From contig DAOMGE010000004.1 in the NCBI GenBank assembly GCA_035430165.1, forward strand, positions 29,765 to 93,764: 64,000 nt of DNA, given 5' to 3'. Shown here one piece after another: positions 43,393-52,573 of the stretch; within the stretch, counting starts at the first letter, position 1, and every line of letters starts with the position of its first letter. The notes beneath the pieces were generated by a model that was given only the letters and a program-made list of their open reading frames with translations, ran no database searches and was not told the origin of the DNA. The position numbers and the translations under genes are program-made. The stretch is from UBA7239 sp035430165 (GTDB lineage: Bacteria > Pseudomonadota > Gammaproteobacteria > Pseudomonadales > UBA7239).

Positions 43393-45108
43393 CTATTTTC
43401 CACAAATATGCTTCGCGGCGAGATAGCCGAATGTCATGGCTGGCCCCAGGGTTGAGCCGGGGCCGGGGTAGGTGGGCAGGATTGCCGCCGAGCAGTTGCC
43501 TGTTGCATACAAACCTGCAATCGCCGAACCGTCTTCGCGCAACACTTGTGCATGTTCGTTGGTGGCCATGCCGCCTTGTGTGCCGAAATCACCCGGATCG
43601 AGACGCACGGCGTAGAACGGTGACTGGTCGAGTGGTGCGAGACAGGGATTCGGTGTCACCGATGGATCGCCATAGTAGCGATCGTAAACAGATGCGCCGC
43701 GTTGCAACTCCTCATCCACCCCGGTTTTTGCAAAACCGTTAAAACGCGCGACAGTTTTGGTGAGGCCTTCTGCATTCACGCCGATTTTTTGCGCGAGTTC
43801 CTGCAGGGTGTTGCCGCGCTGCAGGAATTGTTCGCCGAGAAAATCCTTTGGTAATGCCCAGTCCGGCTGCATGGCCTTGTTGAAGATCGGGCCGACGATG
43901 TAGCGCGAGCGGAAGGTGTTGTCGAACACCATCCATGCGGGATAACACGGATTTTCTGTCGTGTGTTTGGCGAAAAATTCTTTCTGGTACGCCATGTAGT
44001 TTTGCGATTCGTTACTGATGCGTTCGCCTTGTGGATTCACCACCACACAGCCGGGCATGGATTTTTCCATGATGCTCAGGCGTGGCAGCGCTTCGCCCGG
44101 TACTTTCAGCGTGGTACACCACCAGGCGCCGTCCATCAGCCGTGTGGCGGCACCGAGTTTTTGCGCCGCGCGGATCGCGTCGCCGGTGTTGCCCTTGTGT
44201 GCAGCGCTCCATTGCGTGTTGGTGGGTTGCGGCAAATATTGTTCGCGCATCTGCTGGTTATTTTCAAAACCACCTGCAGCGAGAATCACACCCTTGCTGG
44301 CGCGCAGGATTTTTTGCTGGCCGTTTTGCAATACTTGTACGCCGGTTACGCGATCACCTTCTGTCACCAGTTCCTGCAGCGCCGTGTTGCGCCACAAGGG
44401 AATGCCGAGATCCATCATCGACAGCCGCAACCGCGCCACACCGGCGCTACCACAGGTGAGGCGTCGGCCGCGTTTATGCTTGCGCCACCACGCCACATCC
44501 TTCCAGTAATCCCACAGCATGCCTGTCATCACTTTGATCCAGCCGGGGCTGCGACTCATCAAGACTTGCGCTTCCACTTGCGTGATGCCGATGCGATCAA
44601 ACAGATACATCATCTGGTGGTTCAGTTGTAAAAATTCGGCTTCGTCGCCGAGTTCGGAATGAGCAACAGTTTCTGGCTCGAGTGAACGGTGGCCGGTTTT
44701 TGCACCAGGGCGATCGGTGTAGTAATCGGGATAATGGTCGAGCGAGATGTAGCGCACGCGTGTGTTGTCGTGCAGCAGTTCCAGCATTTTCGGTGCCTGC
44801 GCGATGTAGGTGTCGAGCAGGAAATCCGGCACATCGCCGGCGGGAATGGTCTGGCGCAAATATTCGCGTGCATCGGCGGGTGAATCCTGCGCGCCCGCTG
44901 CCTTGGCGTAGAGATTATTCGGAATCCACACGCCGCCACCGGAGAGCGCGCTGGTGCCGCCGTACTTGTCACTTTTTTCGATGACCAGTACACGCAAGTT
45001 ATGGCCCAGCAATTTTGCAGTGATGGCCGCTGTCATGCCGCCGTTGCCGGAACCGACAACAATCACATCCCATTCGGTGTTGTCTGCTGTTTTGTCTTCG
45101 TTAGCCAC
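43393..45108 (-). CDS. FAD-dependent oxidoreductase, 3-ketosteroid-delta1-dehydrogenase-like
   Basis: A 571-residue flavoprotein of the KstD/fumarate-reductase family. The FAD motif VGSGNGGMTAA is near residue 17, SDKYGGTSALSGGGVWIPNN follows, and the C-terminal ATGNCSAAILPTYPGPGSTLGPAMTFGYLAAKH block closely resembles steroid delta1-dehydrogenases. It could desaturate ring A of a steroid or a similar cyclic ketone. No kshA, hsa or other steroid-catabolic core genes are nearby, so the substrate is uncertain. It lies 14 bases downstream of an SDR gene in the same orientation. Confidence 0.85.
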   Translation of the reverse strand: MANEDKTADNTEWDVIVVGSGNGGMTAAITAKLLGHNLRVLVIEKSDKYGGTSALSGGGVWIPNNLYAKAAGAQDSPADAREYLRQTIPAGDVPDFLLDTYIAQAPKMLELLHDNTRVRYISLDHYPDYYTDRPGAKTGHRSLEPETVAHSELGDEAEFLQLNHQMMYLFDRIGITQVEAQVLMSRSPGWIKVMTGMLWDYWKDVAWWRKHKRGRRLTCGSAGVARLRLSMMDLGIPLWRNTALQELVTEGDRVTGVQVLQNGQQKILRASKGVILAAGGFENNQQMREQYLPQPTNTQWSAAHKGNTGDAIRAAQKLGAATRLMDGAWWCTTLKVPGEALPRLSIMEKSMPGCVVVNPQGERISNESQNYMAYQKEFFAKHTTENPCYPAWMVFDNTFRSRYIVGPIFNKAMQPDWALPKDFLGEQFLQRGNTLQELAQKIGVNAEGLTKTVARFNGFAKTGVDEELQRGASVYDRYYGDPSVTPNPCLAPLDQSPFYAVRLDPGDFGTQGGMATNEHAQVLREDGSAIAGLYATGNCSAAILPTYPGPGSTLGPAMTFGYLAAKHICGK

Positions 45109-45122
45109 GGTTGAATCTCCCG

Positions 45123-46028
45123 TTATGTTTTATTAATCCACGCCAGTGTTTCGTTCCACAATCTTGTTGCAACAGCGGTATCTTGCGCATCAGCACAGGC
45201 CGGTGTTTCTGTACAGTCCACATAATAGTGGCCGCCGCGAAGATTTTTTTCTGTGGCGCAGTACAGCGACGTTTGTGCGCCCATCGTGGGTGACAATAAA
45301 AAAAGCGCTTCGACAGGTGCTAGCAATTTCCGCAGCAGGCCGATCCAGAAGTGGCCTGCTAGTCCTTTATCCGCAATACGTGTGTAAACCGCGCCGGGAT
45401 GCAGGCAGTAGGCCTGTAATCCTTCACTGGCGAAGTGTTGTTGCAGCGCGGTTGTGAAATGCACCAGCGCGAGTTTCGAGGTGCCGTAGGCACGCCAGGA
45501 GTTGTAGGGTTCGAGCGGCGCAAACAAGGCACTGTTGCGGCCTTTGCTGTGCAATTGTGAAACCACATTGACGATACGCGCATCGCCGGTTTGTTGTGCA
45601 GTTTTTTGCAGCAGTGGCAACAGTGCGTGCGTGAATTGTGCGGTGCCGAGGTAATTGGTGCGCCAGTGGATTTCGTAACCATCGGCGGTGAGTGTGGGTG
45701 TTTTCCATTCCGAGCGCAGGTCGAGGTGGATGCCGGCGTTGTTGATCAAAACATCCAGCCGCTCGCCGTGCTTGTTGCCATACCACGCAGCAAACGCATT
45801 GACGGATGCGGTGTTAGTAAGATCCAGTGGGAAGCCATCCACCACACCACCGCTGGCCTTGCGCAGCGCGTTGACCGTTGCCGACGGATCGCTGCGCGTG
45901 CTGATAAAAACATGCGCGCCCCAACTCGCCAGTATTTGTGCGGTGGCAAAGCCCAGTGAGCCTTCACTGGCACCGGTGACAATGATGTGCTTGCCGCGAA
46001 GATCCACCACTGTGGCGCGCTTTTTCAT
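45123..46028 (-). CDS. short-chain dehydrogenase/reductase (retinol-dehydrogenase-like)
   Basis: A 301-residue SDR. The nucleotide motif TGASEGSLG, the NNAG motif (LINNAGIHL) and the YGTSK catalytic pair are present. The length and the C-terminal extension resemble WW-oxidoreductase/retinol-dehydrogenase-type SDRs. ATG 46028 (MKKRATVVDLRGKHIIV) was preferred; an in-frame GTG at 46046 would add six residues. Probably co-transcribed with the KstD-like gene downstream, so the pair may oxidise an alcohol to a ketone and then desaturate it. Confidence 0.88.
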   Translation of the reverse strand: MKKRATVVDLRGKHIIVTGASEGSLGFATAQILASWGAHVFISTRSDPSATVNALRKASGGVVDGFPLDLTNTASVNAFAAWYGNKHGERLDVLINNAGIHLDLRSEWKTPTLTADGYEIHWRTNYLGTAQFTHALLPLLQKTAQQTGDARIVNVVSQLHSKGRNSALFAPLEPYNSWRAYGTSKLALVHFTTALQQHFASEGLQAYCLHPGAVYTRIADKGLAGHFWIGLLRKLLAPVEALFLLSPTMGAQTSLYCATEKNLRGGHYYVDCTETPACADAQDTAVATRLWNETLAWINKT

Positions 46029-46190
46029 GAGGTTGTCCCGATTCACCTGTGGCGTGTGCAGCCTAGGTTACCCGTTTGTGATGACAGTAGAAATACGTGT
46101 GCCTTGTGGCTTGCAACTTTGACCGTGCCAATCGCCCGGTGGTAGCATCATGGCCATTCCTTACGCGCACATTCAAACAAGGACGACCTC

Positions 46191-47567
46191 ATGCGCTTTG
46201 CCCACTTCCTACGCTATCTCATCGCCAGCATCGGTTTGTTATTTGCCCTGCATGCGCAGGCGTTTTCGGCGGGGGATGTTGATACGAGTCTGGTTTCTGG
46301 CGTTAGCCAGCCTAACAGCGACATGGTTGATGCAATTGCCGAACTGCCTGATGGCAAGATTCTTGTCTGTGGTAGCTTGACAAAATATAACGAGGTTCCA
46401 GTTTCCGGTGTTGTCAGAATAAACACAGATGGTTCACGCGACACAGCGTTTACTATGTACGGTGGGTTTAGTGGTAGCGTGATGAGTTTGTTTGTGCAAC
46501 CTGATGGAAAGATTTTTATTGCAGGCAGCTTTGTAGGCTATGTAAATGTTGCGCGATTGAATGCTGACGGGTCTCGTGATACTACGTTCAACCCGGGTGC
46601 CGGTGCTAATGCCAATGTATTTACTTCTGCCATGCAAGCAGACGGAAAGATTTTAATAGGGGGGATGTTCACAACATACAATGGTGTGGCAGTAAATCGG
46701 ATTGCTCGCCTGAATGTTGATGGTTCCCTTGATAGTGGTTTCAATGTCGGAAGTGGTGCGGACGGATTTGTCGAATCGATAGTAGTCCAGAATGATGGGA
46801 AAATCATTGTTGCAGGTTGGTTTGGCGTATTTAATGGAGTGGCAATGCATCGTATAGTCCGGCTGAATCCGGATGGATCATTTGATTCGGGCTTTAATAT
46901 TGGCAGTGGTACAGGAGGGTCGCCAAATTTTATCCAGACTGTTGTTATTCAGCCAGATGGAAAAATCGTAATTGGCGGCCAGTTTACCTCCTTCAATGGT
47001 ATGCCCAGAAATTATATTGCTCGCCTGAATGCGGATGGTTCACTTGATGCGAGTTTTGATTCGGGAGCTATAGCTGATCGCTACATTATTGCTATGGCTC
47101 TGCAAGCCGATGGCAAGATAATCAGGGCTGAAGATTCACCGCTGACGGCCAATCATCTGGTTCGCCTGAATCCTGATGGTTCGCTCGATGGCAGTTTTAA
47201 TGGCGATATAAACAATGGCAGCATTGTCACGATGATCGTGCAGAAAAATGGTGAAGTCCTGGTTAGTGGAGGATTTTCTGCCTATAACAGCACAACTGCC
47301 ATCAGCCTGGTGCGCATCCACACCGGCAACGCCGACAACGACGCCTACGAAGACGCCGCCGATGCATTCTCGGATGATCCGACGGAATGGCAAGACACCG
47401 ATCACGATGGGATTGGCGACAACAGTGATCTGGATATCGATGGTGACGGCATCCCGAATTACATTGATGCTGATCCGCTCAACGCGGCGATTCACACAGA
47501 AAAAAACCTGTTGCTGAATGGTGCCTACAAGGGCTCCTCTATCAACGAACATACATTCCGGCAGTGA
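46191..47567 (+). CDS. secreted delta-60 repeat protein with calcium-binding type-3 repeats
   Basis: A 458-residue exported protein. The signal peptide is MRFAHFLRYLIASIGLLFAL with cleavage near AQA. Six blocks carry the delta-60/DUF5122 hallmark DGS.D..F (for example DGSRDTTF, DGSLDSGF, DGSFDSGF), each followed by QADGKI and GGMFT-type strands, giving a beta-propeller. Near the C terminus lie thrombospondin type-3-like Asp-rich calcium motifs (DTDHDGIGD, DIDGDGIPN). It ends abruptly (SINEHTFRQ) without an anchor or sorting signal, so it may be truncated. Base composition is more A+T-rich than the flanking genes. Confidence 0.85.
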   Translation: MRFAHFLRYLIASIGLLFALHAQAFSAGDVDTSLVSGVSQPNSDMVDAIAELPDGKILVCGSLTKYNEVPVSGVVRINTDGSRDTAFTMYGGFSGSVMSLFVQPDGKIFIAGSFVGYVNVARLNADGSRDTTFNPGAGANANVFTSAMQADGKILIGGMFTTYNGVAVNRIARLNVDGSLDSGFNVGSGADGFVESIVVQNDGKIIVAGWFGVFNGVAMHRIVRLNPDGSFDSGFNIGSGTGGSPNFIQTVVIQPDGKIVIGGQFTSFNGMPRNYIARLNADGSLDASFDSGAIADRYIIAMALQADGKIIRAEDSPLTANHLVRLNPDGSLDGSFNGDINNGSIVTMIVQKNGEVLVSGGFSAYNSTTAISLVRIHTGNADNDAYEDAADAFSDDPTEWQDTDHDGIGDNSDLDIDGDGIPNYIDADPLNAAIHTEKNLLLNGAYKGSSINEHTFRQ

Positions 47568-47570
47568 TTT

Positions 47571-48533
47571 TTATTGCTGGATCCTGTTGATTGCCCAGCG
47601 CGCCACCTTGCGCACATCCGGATCAGGGTCTTCCAGTGCCTGTGTGAGATAGGGCAGTGCATCGTGGTGCGCGATTTCACCGAGCGCGGCGACGGCAGCT
47701 TTTCGCAAATTACTGGTTTCATCCACTGTGCATGTGCCGATAGCGGCAACGGCTTCGGTGGCGTGCAGTTTCCCGAGAGCCTCTACCGCTTTTTCGCGCA
47801 CTTGCCAGCGTTCATCCTGTGTGGCGGCAATCAGGTTTGGTGTGGCTGCCGTCACAGCGGCACGACCGATGACGGTTGCGGCTTCTGTGCGCACTTGCCA
47901 ATGCGTATCCGACAACGCGTGGATCAGTGTGTCGGCAATGGTGGCTGCCTCGGCAAACGGTAGCGCACTGATGGCAGCTTGCCGTACATCGGCGGCGCTG
48001 TCGTGCAATGCCAGCCGTTGCAAATCGGCCAGTGCTGCCGGATGGCGCAAATAGCCGAGCACGGCAATTGCTTCACGACGCACGGCGGTTTCCGCGTGTT
48101 GCAACAGCTGTTGTGCGTGAGGCAATGCGGCTTCCACGCGAAAATGTTTCAGTGCCGACAACACGCTGGCCAGCACAAACGAATCGGCACTGTTTTCCCG
48201 GTTGTGCAGCGCTGCGAGCAATGACGGTACTGCAGCAGCATCTTTCAGGTCGGCGAGTGCGCGCGCCGCCGCGTTGCGGACGTTGGCATCGGTGCTGGTG
48301 ATGGCATCCAGCAGCGCACTGGCCATATCCGATGCTTCAAATTCATCAATCAACAAGGCGGCTTCACGTCGCACACTGTCGTCATCATCACGCAATGCGC
48401 GCAGTAGCAATGCCACCGCTTCCGGTTCCTGGCTGTCTACCAGTTGCCTTACGGCAATTCTCCTTACGGCGACGTCGTTCGAGTCCAGGCGCCTGGCAAT
48501 GGCATCCAGTTCGAGATCAGCATAATCAGTCAT
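47571..48533 (-). CDS. HEAT-repeat protein
   Basis: A 320-residue alpha-solenoid made of about nine HEAT/PBS-lyase-type repeats of ~31 residues (pattern D.D..VR..A..AL). The ATG at 48533 (MTDYADLELDA) has a usable site; the longer in-frame version reads into the ferredoxin gene. It follows the ferredoxin by 8 bases and is third in the flavoprotein-ferredoxin-HEAT unit. It is probably a scaffold or maturation partner for that Fe-S enzyme. There is no catalytic motif. Confidence 0.85.
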   Translation of the reverse strand: MTDYADLELDAIARRLDSNDVAVRRIAVRQLVDSQEPEAVALLLRALRDDDDSVRREAALLIDEFEASDMASALLDAITSTDANVRNAAARALADLKDAAAVPSLLAALHNRENSADSFVLASVLSALKHFRVEAALPHAQQLLQHAETAVRREAIAVLGYLRHPAALADLQRLALHDSAADVRQAAISALPFAEAATIADTLIHALSDTHWQVRTEAATVIGRAAVTAATPNLIAATQDERWQVREKAVEALGKLHATEAVAAIGTCTVDETSNLRKAAVAALGEIAHHDALPYLTQALEDPDPDVRKVARWAINRIQQ

Positions 48534-48541
48534 GCAATGTC

Positions 48542-48775
48542 CTATCGCAAAAGGTACGGGATGGTGACGGTTACCGCTTGCGTCGGGCAATCGACAGCAC
48601 AGGGCGTGCAATACCAGCACTCGTCGTAACGCATGTGTGCCTTGCCGGTTGTTTCGTCAATGCGCAAGACATCGAGCGGGCAGACGTCGATGCAGGTGTA
48701 GCAGCCTTTGTCGGCAATGCATTTTTCTGCATCGACAAACACGGGCGCCTGGCTCGGTTGTTCAATCAGTGGCAT
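48542..48775 (-). CDS. ferredoxin with two [4Fe-4S] clusters (AprB-like)
   Basis: A 77-residue protein. The first set of cysteines is in CIADKGCYTCIDVCP, with the atypical spacing of the first cluster seen in AprB-like ferredoxins. The second set is in CWYCTPCAVDCP. This is the electron-transfer partner of the AprA-like flavoprotein whose gene ends 18 bases upstream. Confidence 0.9.
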   Translation of the reverse strand: MPLIEQPSQAPVFVDAEKCIADKGCYTCIDVCPLDVLRIDETTGKAHMRYDECWYCTPCAVDCPTQAVTVTIPYLLR

Positions 48776-48793
48776 ACGAAATTCCTGTAAAAA

Positions 48794-50530
48794 TTACGGA
48801 GACGTGGCGTGGATACGCAGCTGTTGGTAGGCATGCTGTGCTCGTGTATCCAACGGAATTTGATAGGGTTCAATGGCTTGTTTGAAACAGATCATCTGCC
48901 CGTGCTCGTTTTGTGTCAGCCGCACATGGCAAAACCATTCGCTGTTATCGGTTTCCGGATAATCGACACGATAGTGGTACAAGCCCCAGCGGCTTTCCTT
49001 GCGATACAGCGAAGAAAATGCAGCCATGTCGGCGCAATCGAGAATGTGTTGCACTTCAATGGCACGCAACAATTCGTGTGCATCGCGCGCATACAGCAAT
49101 GGCAAATCCGCACGGATTTCCTTCAGTCGTTGCTGGCCAATTTCCATCTTGCGCGTGACTTTCGGCGGTTGCAGGTAATCATTGACGATACGACGGATCT
49201 TGTACTCCATCTGGTTCGGTGGAATGCCGTCAGTGCGCGTGAGCGGTGCCAGTAATCGTTCTTTTTCAGCGGCGATATATCGCCAGTCAAGTTCCGGTGT
49301 GGCGCGTTCTGCTGCAAAGGCCGCAGCCTGTTCACCGCATATCTTGCCGTAGACAAACGCGCCCAGCATGTAATTGTGTGGCACGGAAGCCATGTCGCCT
49401 GCACCATACAAACCGGGCACCGTGGTTTCCCCGCGTTCATTGACGTAGACGCCGGATGCGCTGTGGCCACTGCAAAATCCTATTTCGGAAATGTGCATTT
49501 CGATCGGATTCTGGCGATAGTCGTTGCCGCGACCTGCATGAAATTCGCCACGGCTTGGTCGTTCATTGCTGTGTAATATGGTTTCGATGTCGCGTATGGT
49601 TTCTTCGGCAAGATGATCCAGTTTTAGAAATACCGGGCCGTTGCCACCTTCCAGTTCCCTGAAAAATTCCAGCATCATCTGCCCACTCCAGTAATCGCAT
49701 TCGATGAAGCGCTGGTCTTTTGCATTGGCAGTAAATCCACCGAGCGGCCCGGTGACATAGGCGCAAGCGGGGCCGTTGTAATCCTTGAGTAAGGGATTGA
49801 TCTGGAAACATTCAAGATTATTGAGATGTGCGCCGGCGTGATAGGCCATGGCGTGGCCGTCGCCGCAATTGGTAGGGTTTTCGTAAGTGCCGAACAGATA
49901 ACCGGAAGCAGGCAAACCCAGCCGGCCAGCCGCGCCCGTACTCAGTACTACGGCTTTTGCGCGTATCACAATTATTTCTGCAGTGCGCGTGTTGACCGCA
50001 ACGCATCCGCTGGCGCGGCCTGCAGCATCTTTCAGGATGCGGGTGGCGATGTAGCGGTTTTCAACGGTAACGCGTAAACGGCGCAAGCGTCGATATAGGA
50101 TTTTTTTGACGTTGTGGCCTTCCGGCATGGGCAAGACGTAGGTGCCAAGGTGATGCACTTTTTTGACATCGTAATCACCGGTGCCGGTTTTCTGGAAATG
50201 CACACCCCAGTCATCGAGTTGGCGGATCATGCTGTAACTGCGTTCGGCGTAGGCGAGCACACCGCTCTGGTCGACGATACCGTCATTGGCGACGGTAATT
50301 TCGCGCACATAATCTTCTGGTGTGGCATGGCCGGGAATCACGGCATTGTTGAGGCCGTCCATACCCATGCTGATCGCACCGCTGCGTTTCACATTGGCCT
50401 TTTCCAGCAACATCACGCGCAGTGCCGGATTATTTTCCCTGGCAGTGATGGCCGCTAAAGGGCCTGCAGTACCACCACCGATGACCAGCACATCGACATC
50501 GATGACAGGAGAAGATTGTGCATCACTCAT
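48794..50530 (-). CDS. AprA-like FAD-dependent flavoprotein (fumarate reductase/APS reductase alpha family)
   Basis: A 578-residue flavoprotein. The FAD motif IGGGTAGPLAA is near residue 17, followed by EKANVKRSGAISMGMDGLNNAV and GLYGAGDMASVPHNYMLGAFVYG. These segments are shared with adenylylsulfate reductase alpha subunits and relatives rather than true succinate dehydrogenase. It forms an operon with a two-cluster ferredoxin and a HEAT protein. The sulfur genes nearby suggest a sulfur oxyanion or organosulfur substrate, but I see no direct proof. Confidence 0.8.
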   Translation of the reverse strand: MSDAQSSPVIDVDVLVIGGGTAGPLAAITARENNPALRVMLLEKANVKRSGAISMGMDGLNNAVIPGHATPEDYVREITVANDGIVDQSGVLAYAERSYSMIRQLDDWGVHFQKTGTGDYDVKKVHHLGTYVLPMPEGHNVKKILYRRLRRLRVTVENRYIATRILKDAAGRASGCVAVNTRTAEIIVIRAKAVVLSTGAAGRLGLPASGYLFGTYENPTNCGDGHAMAYHAGAHLNNLECFQINPLLKDYNGPACAYVTGPLGGFTANAKDQRFIECDYWSGQMMLEFFRELEGGNGPVFLKLDHLAEETIRDIETILHSNERPSRGEFHAGRGNDYRQNPIEMHISEIGFCSGHSASGVYVNERGETTVPGLYGAGDMASVPHNYMLGAFVYGKICGEQAAAFAAERATPELDWRYIAAEKERLLAPLTRTDGIPPNQMEYKIRRIVNDYLQPPKVTRKMEIGQQRLKEIRADLPLLYARDAHELLRAIEVQHILDCADMAAFSSLYRKESRWGLYHYRVDYPETDNSEWFCHVRLTQNEHGQMICFKQAIEPYQIPLDTRAQHAYQQLRIHATSP

Positions 50531-50697
50531 AATGATGGATACGACGATAGTGATGGGCGCGCATGCAGATACTCCGTCAGGACAGCGGTAATTATCCAGC
50601 CAGCTTACGCAGGAGCGTGTTGCAGAAGAACTGATGAAAACTGATTTGGTTAGCCGATATTTTTATATATGCCAGACGAATATACACAGCAGGAATT

Positions 50698-50737
50698 GTT
50701 ATTTTTCATGCGCTAAGGCTGTGTCTACACTGCAACT
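50698..50737 (+). promoter_or_regulatory. promoter-like module, copy A
   Basis: GTTATTTTTCATGC, 13 variable bases, then CTACACTGCAACT. It reads as -35 TTTTCA and -10 TACACT (50726-50731) with a 17-base spacer. The same module with the same spacing occurs at 63179-63218, and in both places the start codon follows exactly 28 bases after its end. Confidence 0.55.
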
Positions 50738-50765
50738 GTCAAACAAACAGGTGAGGGCGGTCGCA

Positions 50766-50981
50766 ATGAGCATTGGTGTGTTCCATTCTACTGCACAAGA
50801 CAGCTTCAATCTGGCAGGTATCTGGCAGAAACACGGTGTTCCGGCTTTTGCCACCTTTGTGGCGGGCATTGTTGCGAACTCGGTGGCTGACCGGGTTGTG
50901 GCTAGCCGACCACAGGAGTTTATAGGCCCACCCAGGCCGGCACCCGAAGGGCAGTGGTTTCATTACCGTGTGCCTGTGTAG
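50766..50981 (+). CDS. small hypothetical protein, 71 residues
   Basis: Starts MSIGVFHSTAQDSFNLAGIWQ. The ATG at 50766 has GAGGGCGG upstream and sits 28 bases after a promoter-like module that is also present before the glutamine amidotransferase gene at 63 kb. It has a mildly hydrophobic middle (AFATFVAGIVANSVA), possibly one weak membrane-associated helix, and a Pro-rich C terminus. I recognise no family. The conserved promoter is the best argument that it is a real gene. It lies between the divergent flavoprotein and the FAD/NAD(P)-binding protein. Confidence 0.5.
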   Translation: MSIGVFHSTAQDSFNLAGIWQKHGVPAFATFVAGIVANSVADRVVASRPQEFIGPPRPAPEGQWFHYRVPV

Positions 50982-51076
50982 CCTGTAAAGCGTCCAGTTG
51001 GCGGCTGGCGTCTCATCAGCCGAATTACCTCGAGCCCATTGTTTATGGACGCGTTAGACCATGCAATGGCATTTTT

Positions 51077-51100
51077 GCAGCAAGGAGGCTGCGTTTTTTT
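51077..51100 (+). terminator. rho-independent terminator after the small ORF
   Basis: GCAGC (51077-51081) pairs with GCTGC (51088-51092) around a 6-base loop and is followed by G and seven T. The stem is short but the T-tract is clear. It would end the transcript of the 71-residue ORF before the next gene. Confidence 0.55.
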
Positions 51101-51163
51101 AAAACTTTTCCTCCAGACAATTTTTTCAAACAATAAAAAGCACAACACGTAAGGGAATTTGTC

Positions 51164-52558
51164 ATGCCAGACGCATCCAGTACGCCAACAACCATAGCCA
51201 TCATCGGAGCCGGTTGTACCGGTGCCTTGCTTGCTATCAACCTGTTGAAGCTGCCGCAAAATCGCCACAAGAAAATATTGCTGATCGACAAGTTTGCGCG
51301 CATGGGTCGCGGACTGGCATATCGTACCTGGGATGATAACCACGTACTGAATGTCCCCGCAGGTAACATGAGCGCACTGCCGGATGATCCACAGCATTTT
51401 GTGAATTTTTGCCAGACGATTGATCCTGCGTTCAGCGCCGGTTCATTCGTGTCGCGCCGGTTGTACGGCGATTATCTCGAGCACACACTGGCAGCGGCAG
51501 CATTGCATGACACGGCGCGCTTGCAACGTATCGCCCATGAGGCGATTGCGGTCGTACCTGATGCAGGGAATGGTGCAGGTGTGCGCATTGCATTGGATGG
51601 TGCAGAAGCGGTGGTTGCCGATGCGGTGGTACTTGCACTCGGGCACTTGCCACCGCTGGATCGAATTCCTGCGTTACAGGCGTGTGCCGGTGCGTTTTAT
51701 GTGAACAATCCGTGGGATGCCCGCGCCTATGATGACCTGCGTATGGATGACAGCGTGTTACTGGTTGGCACCGGCCACACCGCCGTCGATGTGCTGTTCA
51801 CGCTTACTAACCTGACTGACCAGCGCAAGGTGTATCTGGTATCACGCCGTGGTCTGTTGTCACATCCCCATCGCCCGCAAACCCATGCACCCGCGCTGCG
51901 TGAATTTCCTGCCTATCTCGATACAGTGCCGGCCACAGCGCGGCATTATTTTCGCGCCGTGCGCGAACAGGTCCAGCGTGAGGCGGCGCGCGGTGTTGAC
52001 TGGCGTGACATCATTGCGCCATTGCGCCCGCACACGCCCGCCATCTGGCAGCGTTTGCCAATTGCCGAGCGATCACGATTCCTGCGCCATGCCTGGACAT
52101 ACTGGGATATCCATCGCCATCGTCTGTCACCGTCGGCCTATGTGCGTTTGCAGGATATGATTGCGCGCGGACAGGTGGAAATTATTGCAGGGCGTATCCA
52201 GGAAGCCGTGCAGGTTGATGATGGTGTCAGTGTGGGCATTCGCGCGCGGCACAGCGAAAAAATATTACAACGACGTGTGAAGAAAATTATCAGTTGTACC
52301 GGCCCCAATTACGATATCGCCAGAACAGAACATCGCCTGTTCCGGCAATTGTTGCGCGATGGGCTGATCCGGCAGGATGCACTGAAAATCGGGTTGGATG
52401 TGAATGCAGATTACGCTGTGGTCAGTGCGAATGCAGAGCCATCCACAGCTATTTTTTACGTCGGGCCGATGTTGCGGGCGCAATACCTGGAAGCGATTGG
52501 TGTACCGGAGTTACGGGTGCACGCCAACCGGTTGGCGAGGCAATTATCAGGTGTGTAA
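51164..52558 (+). CDS. FAD/NAD(P)-binding protein (NAD_binding_9 type)
   Basis: A 464-residue protein. The N-terminal Rossmann motif is IAIIGAGCTGALLAINLL, followed by RGLAYRTWDDNHVLNVPAGNMSAL, the hallmark of PF13454 FAD-NAD(P)-binding proteins. A second nucleotide motif VLLVGTGHTAVDV lies near residue 200. Members are often encoded beside sulfonate or taurine transport genes, as here. The reaction is unknown. Its 3' end is convergent with the nitroreductase gene, 15 bases away. Confidence 0.85.
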   Translation: MPDASSTPTTIAIIGAGCTGALLAINLLKLPQNRHKKILLIDKFARMGRGLAYRTWDDNHVLNVPAGNMSALPDDPQHFVNFCQTIDPAFSAGSFVSRRLYGDYLEHTLAAAALHDTARLQRIAHEAIAVVPDAGNGAGVRIALDGAEAVVADAVVLALGHLPPLDRIPALQACAGAFYVNNPWDARAYDDLRMDDSVLLVGTGHTAVDVLFTLTNLTDQRKVYLVSRRGLLSHPHRPQTHAPALREFPAYLDTVPATARHYFRAVREQVQREAARGVDWRDIIAPLRPHTPAIWQRLPIAERSRFLRHAWTYWDIHRHRLSPSAYVRLQDMIARGQVEIIAGRIQEAVQVDDGVSVGIRARHSEKILQRRVKKIISCTGPNYDIARTEHRLFRQLLRDGLIRQDALKIGLDVNADYAVVSANAEPSTAIFYVGPMLRAQYLEAIGVPELRVHANRLARQLSGV

Positions 52559-52573
52559 ATGACTGGATAAATA

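Noticed and set aside
43393..46028. A steroid-degradation cluster
   Set aside because: One KstD-like flavoprotein and one SDR are not enough. No kshAB, hsaABCD or 17-beta-side-chain genes are seen, so the substrate is left open.
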